DNA from: an uncultured Planctomycetota bacterium
GTDB taxonomy: Bacteria > Planctomycetota > Phycisphaerae > Sedimentisphaerales > Anaerobacaceae
Reading direction: 5' to 3'
Assembly (NCBI GenBank): GCA_903927855.1
Contig: CAIYOL010000212.1
Span: 1-6,335, forward strand
DNA length: 6,335 nucleotides
A model generated the notes under the pieces. That model was not told the origin of the DNA and did no database searches. It was given only the letters and a program-made list of their open reading frames with translations. The translations under genes and the position numbers were made by a program. Of this stretch, positions 4,160-6,335 are shown in pieces. The stretch's first letter is position 1, and every line of letters begins with the position of its first letter.

Positions 4160-6223
4160 ATGACAATATCGTCCAAACGTGCTGAATACATAGCTCGGGC
4201 ATCGCTGATTTTGAGCGTTGTGTTTTTCGGCATTATCTTTTTTGTGGGCCGATGGAGCGGATTCTTCGCGCTTTCTGCAATTAGCTGGCTTATCCTCTCG
4301 GCAGCTCTGATTTGGTTTGTTCTCGTTATTCAATTTCATCAACGGGTCTTGGCCGAGCAGGAAAAGCTCGATGTGGGCCAATTGGCCGAGAGCAAGCAGG
4401 CTTCTACAATATTCCAGGCAGGGGGGGAACGGGCCATTATGTTTGCTGTTGCCCAACGCCGGCTCGATTTGCTCGAAAAATGGTTCATACCTTTATTCTC
4501 AGCAATTATAGCCGCTTACGAGATAGCCATTGGACTGTACTTGTTAAAAGCCGTTTCAGCCGCTGCCGACCACGAAGCAAAACAGCCTTTAGTTTGTGCT
4601 GCTTGTATGACGGCCATAGCGTTCGTCAGCTTCATAATTTCCCGCTATGCCACCGGTATGTCAGCACAACCGCAATGGAAACCCTTAAGGGCCGGCGGCA
4701 GCATTTTTCTCGGTATAGCTATTTTGTGTTTTGCGCTGGCTATTAGTCTGGCGATGGCACAATTCAATATTTTCGTCGTGATAAATATAATTAATCTTAT
4801 CGTCCCAATCCTGCTACTTGCCCTTGGCGCAGAAACTGCCCTGAACATCGTCCTCGACATCTACCGCCCAAGGCTAAAAGGCCAATATGCCAGAAGTGCT
4901 TTTGACAGCAGACTGCTGGGGATTATAAACGAGCCGGGCGGAATATTCCGAACCGCCGCAAGCACCATCGATTACCAGTTTGGCTTTAAAGTTTCTCAAA
5001 CCTGGTTTTATAAACTCCTCGAAAAAGCAATTGCGCCTTTGATTCTTTTTGCTGTGGTTACCCTGTATCTGTTTAGTTGTATCGTCGTAGTAAACCCGAA
5101 CGAAGAGGCAATAATAGAGCATTTCGGCAATCCCTTAAACCACACCGGTCAGGTCCGGCTTGCTAAACCCGGATTAGCCTTAAAATGGCCCTGGCCCATC
5201 GATATCGCCTATAAGTACCACACGAAAATGATTGAAGAACTTAGTATTGGTTTTGTTCCAAAGTTCAAACCAGGCACCAGAGAGCTGGACCGTGAGCCGT
5301 TGTTATGGGGCAAAGCTCATTACGAGAAGGAATACCTTCTGCTTGTCGCCGGTGAACAAACAATCACCAAAGCGACTCCGGGAGCCGTGCCGGTAAGTCT
5401 CATCGTCGCTACAGTTCCCATTCAGTGCAGAATAAAGGATTTGTATTCTTTCATCTATAACCATAACGAGCCGGAAAAACTGCTTGAGTCTATTTGTTAT
5501 CACGAGCTCACCAGGTTCGCAGCCAGTGCAAAGATTGAAGTGAATGACCAGGCCAGTGAAAACCAGAGCCTGCTTGGAGCTGGTCGTGCCGAAGCCGAGC
5601 GTACTTTAATCAGCCGCATTCAGGCCGCCGCTGACGAAGAGGGCCTGGGTATTGAAATCGTGTTTTTGGGCCTTCAAGGCATTCACCCGCCGCCCGAAGT
5701 CGCAGGAGATTATCAAAAGGTTATTGGGGCCGTTCAAAAGAAACAGGCGCTTATCCTCGGCGCTTATGCAAAGCGCAACAAAGATTTGAGTGCCCTCGCA
5801 GGTTCTGTAGAGGATGCTGACAGGCTTTATAGTCTCGCAGCTAAATACCAGCAGGCCAAGGAGAAAAATCAGCCCAAGGAAATCGAAAAAATTGCCAACG
5901 ATTTGGATTTGGCTTTCGCAGAAGCAAAGGGTGATATCTTTAGCACGTTACAAGGAGCAAAAAGCTACGCTTTTGAAAAAGCAACACTCGCTCGCGCCAC
6001 AGGACAACGATTTGACAGCCAGCTTAAAGCATACAAGGCCGCAAAAGAGATTTATAAACAGGAACAGATATCAGCGGTCTTGGAGGAGGCTCTCGAGAAT
6101 ATACGAAAATATGTTGTGGTTGCCGACCAGAATGATACACAAGTCTTTATATTTGATGCTCAGGAAAAACTAACGCCGAGTTTATATGAATTAAGCGGCC
6201 TTCAGGAGAGTAACAAAAAATGA
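4160..6223 (+). CDS. hflK: HflK-like SPFH/band 7 protein with six-segment membrane N-terminal extension
   Basis: A 687-residue protein; E. coli HflK is about 420. The first 285 residues hold about six hydrophobic segments (13-30, 35-58, 108-130, 143-164, 179-200, 202-222), an extension that ordinary HflK lacks. A seventh segment at 289-311 is the usual anchor, followed at once by VVNPNEEAIIEHFGNP, the start of the SPFH domain (about 309-515). The SPFH domain ends with the IHPPPEVAGDY block, matching the PPEEV motif of HflK. An Ala/Lys/Glu-rich coiled coil follows (about 515-648), then YVVVADQNDTQVFIFD as in HflK C-termini. HflK and HflC form a large membrane ring that controls the FtsH protease; this role is inferred from family. 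AGGA lies 6 nt before the ATG. Its stop overlaps the downstream HflC-like start by four bases (ATGA), which indicates coupled translation. Confidence 0.87.
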   Translation: MTISSKRAEYIARASLILSVVFFGIIFFVGRWSGFFALSAISWLILSAALIWFVLVIQFHQRVLAEQEKLDVGQLAESKQASTIFQAGGERAIMFAVAQRRLDLLEKWFIPLFSAIIAAYEIAIGLYLLKAVSAAADHEAKQPLVCAACMTAIAFVSFIISRYATGMSAQPQWKPLRAGGSIFLGIAILCFALAISLAMAQFNIFVVINIINLIVPILLLALGAETALNIVLDIYRPRLKGQYARSAFDSRLLGIINEPGGIFRTAASTIDYQFGFKVSQTWFYKLLEKAIAPLILFAVVTLYLFSCIVVVNPNEEAIIEHFGNPLNHTGQVRLAKPGLALKWPWPIDIAYKYHTKMIEELSIGFVPKFKPGTRELDREPLLWGKAHYEKEYLLLVAGEQTITKATPGAVPVSLIVATVPIQCRIKDLYSFIYNHNEPEKLLESICYHELTRFAASAKIEVNDQASENQSLLGAGRAEAERTLISRIQAAADEEGLGIEIVFLGLQGIHPPPEVAGDYQKVIGAVQKKQALILGAYAKRNKDLSALAGSVEDADRLYSLAAKYQQAKEKNQPKEIEKIANDLDLAFAEAKGDIFSTLQGAKSYAFEKATLARATGQRFDSQLKAYKAAKEIYKQEQISAVLEEALENIRKYVVVADQNDTQVFIFDAQEKLTPSLYELSGLQESNKK
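6204..6208 (+). promoter_or_regulatory. Ribosome binding site of the HflC-like gene
   Basis: AGGAG lies 11 nt before the ATG at 6220, inside the end of the HflK-like gene. It fixes the start of the HflC-like gene upstream of its in-frame TGA. Confidence 0.6.
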
Positions 6224-6335
6224 AAAATATAGCCATTACAATTTTTATCATATGAATAGTTGCCGGTATGGTGCTGTATTTTGTCTCGTTCCAGGTCAGG
6301 GAGACAGAATCTGCTTTGATAACAACCTTCGGCAA
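6220..6335 (+). CDS. hflC: HflC-like SPFH protein, N-terminal fragment with in-frame TGA at codon 12
   Basis: From the ATG at 6220 the frame reads MKNIAITIFII, TGA (6253-6255), then IVAGMVLYFVSFQVRETESALITTFG to the right edge. Read through, this is one hydrophobic anchor followed by the conserved start of an SPFH domain (ESALITTFG), exactly as in HflC, and it lies directly after an HflK homologue with a 4-nt overlap. The TGA interrupts the middle of the membrane anchor. An ATG at 6268 could restart translation but would leave only part of the anchor and has no clear ribosome binding site. Explanations are a sequencing or assembly error (for example TGG, Trp, read as TGA), a recent nonsense mutation, or read-through. 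Identity as HflC is fairly sure; whether it is intact is not. Confidence 0.7.

Noticed and set aside
4312..4746. Plus-strand open frame of 144 codons in another frame inside the HflK-like gene
   Set aside because: It overlaps the hydrophobic N-terminal domain of the HflK-like protein, which is contiguous with the recognised SPFH domain; no ribosome binding site or family match.
6253..6255. TGA used as Trp throughout the genome (alternative genetic code)
   Set aside because: Dehydratase 2, the acetyltransferase and the HflK-like gene all end at TGA exactly where their families should end, so TGA works as a stop here.
6253..6255. Selenocysteine at the in-frame TGA
   Set aside because: The codon is in a hydrophobic membrane anchor of a family not known to use selenocysteine, and the bases after it show no convincing stem-loop at the spacing bacterial SECIS elements need.

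Overview
The window is a compact, moderate-GC bacterial segment with three transcription blocks: a leftward lipid/polyketide-type operon, a small acetyltransferase gene facing right with a lone membrane permease gene converging on it, and a rightward HflK/HflC-type gene pair. Gene style (an oversized acyl carrier protein between two FabZ-like dehydratases next to a ketosynthase-like gene, and an HflK with a long multi-spanning N-terminus) suggests a planctomycete, perhaps of the Phycisphaerae. That placement is inference from gene architecture; no rRNA or other marker is present.

Positions 1-2377 (minus strand) hold four co-directional genes, in transcription order: FabZ-like dehydratase 1, acyl carrier protein (ACP), FabZ-like dehydratase 2, and a beta-ketoacyl synthase-like protein that runs off the left edge. 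The first gene gap is 26 nt, the second 75 nt (with two hairpins), and the last junction is a TGATG overlap. Both dehydratases keep the His and Glu expected for catalysis. The ketosynthase does not: Glu occupies the position of the nucleophilic Cys, so it looks like a chain-length-factor-type (non-condensing) subunit that would need a catalytic partner outside the window. A GC-rich palindromic repeat lies within its reading frame at the very left edge.

Positions 2378-2517 are a divergent intergenic region. It carries a good sigma70-type promoter for the acetyltransferase whose predicted start point falls on or next to the ATG, implying a leaderless message. The acetyltransferase (2518-2976) resembles short ArgA-type N-acetylglutamate synthases. 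It converges on an ABC-2 type permease gene (3016-3981, minus), with a hairpin plus T-run between them. No ATPase gene adjoins the permease within the window.

Positions 3982-4159 separate the permease from the HflK-like gene and contain two face-to-face promoters whose -35 boxes are the two arms of one perfect palindrome. The HflK-like protein (4160-6223) has six predicted membrane segments before the usual single anchor and SPFH domain. Its stop overlaps the start of an HflC-like gene (6220 onward, cut by the right edge). The HflC gene has a strong ribosome binding site but an in-frame TGA at codon 12, inside its membrane anchor.

There is no stretch above 300 bases without a gene. I saw no tRNA, rRNA, CRISPR array, transposase or integrase.
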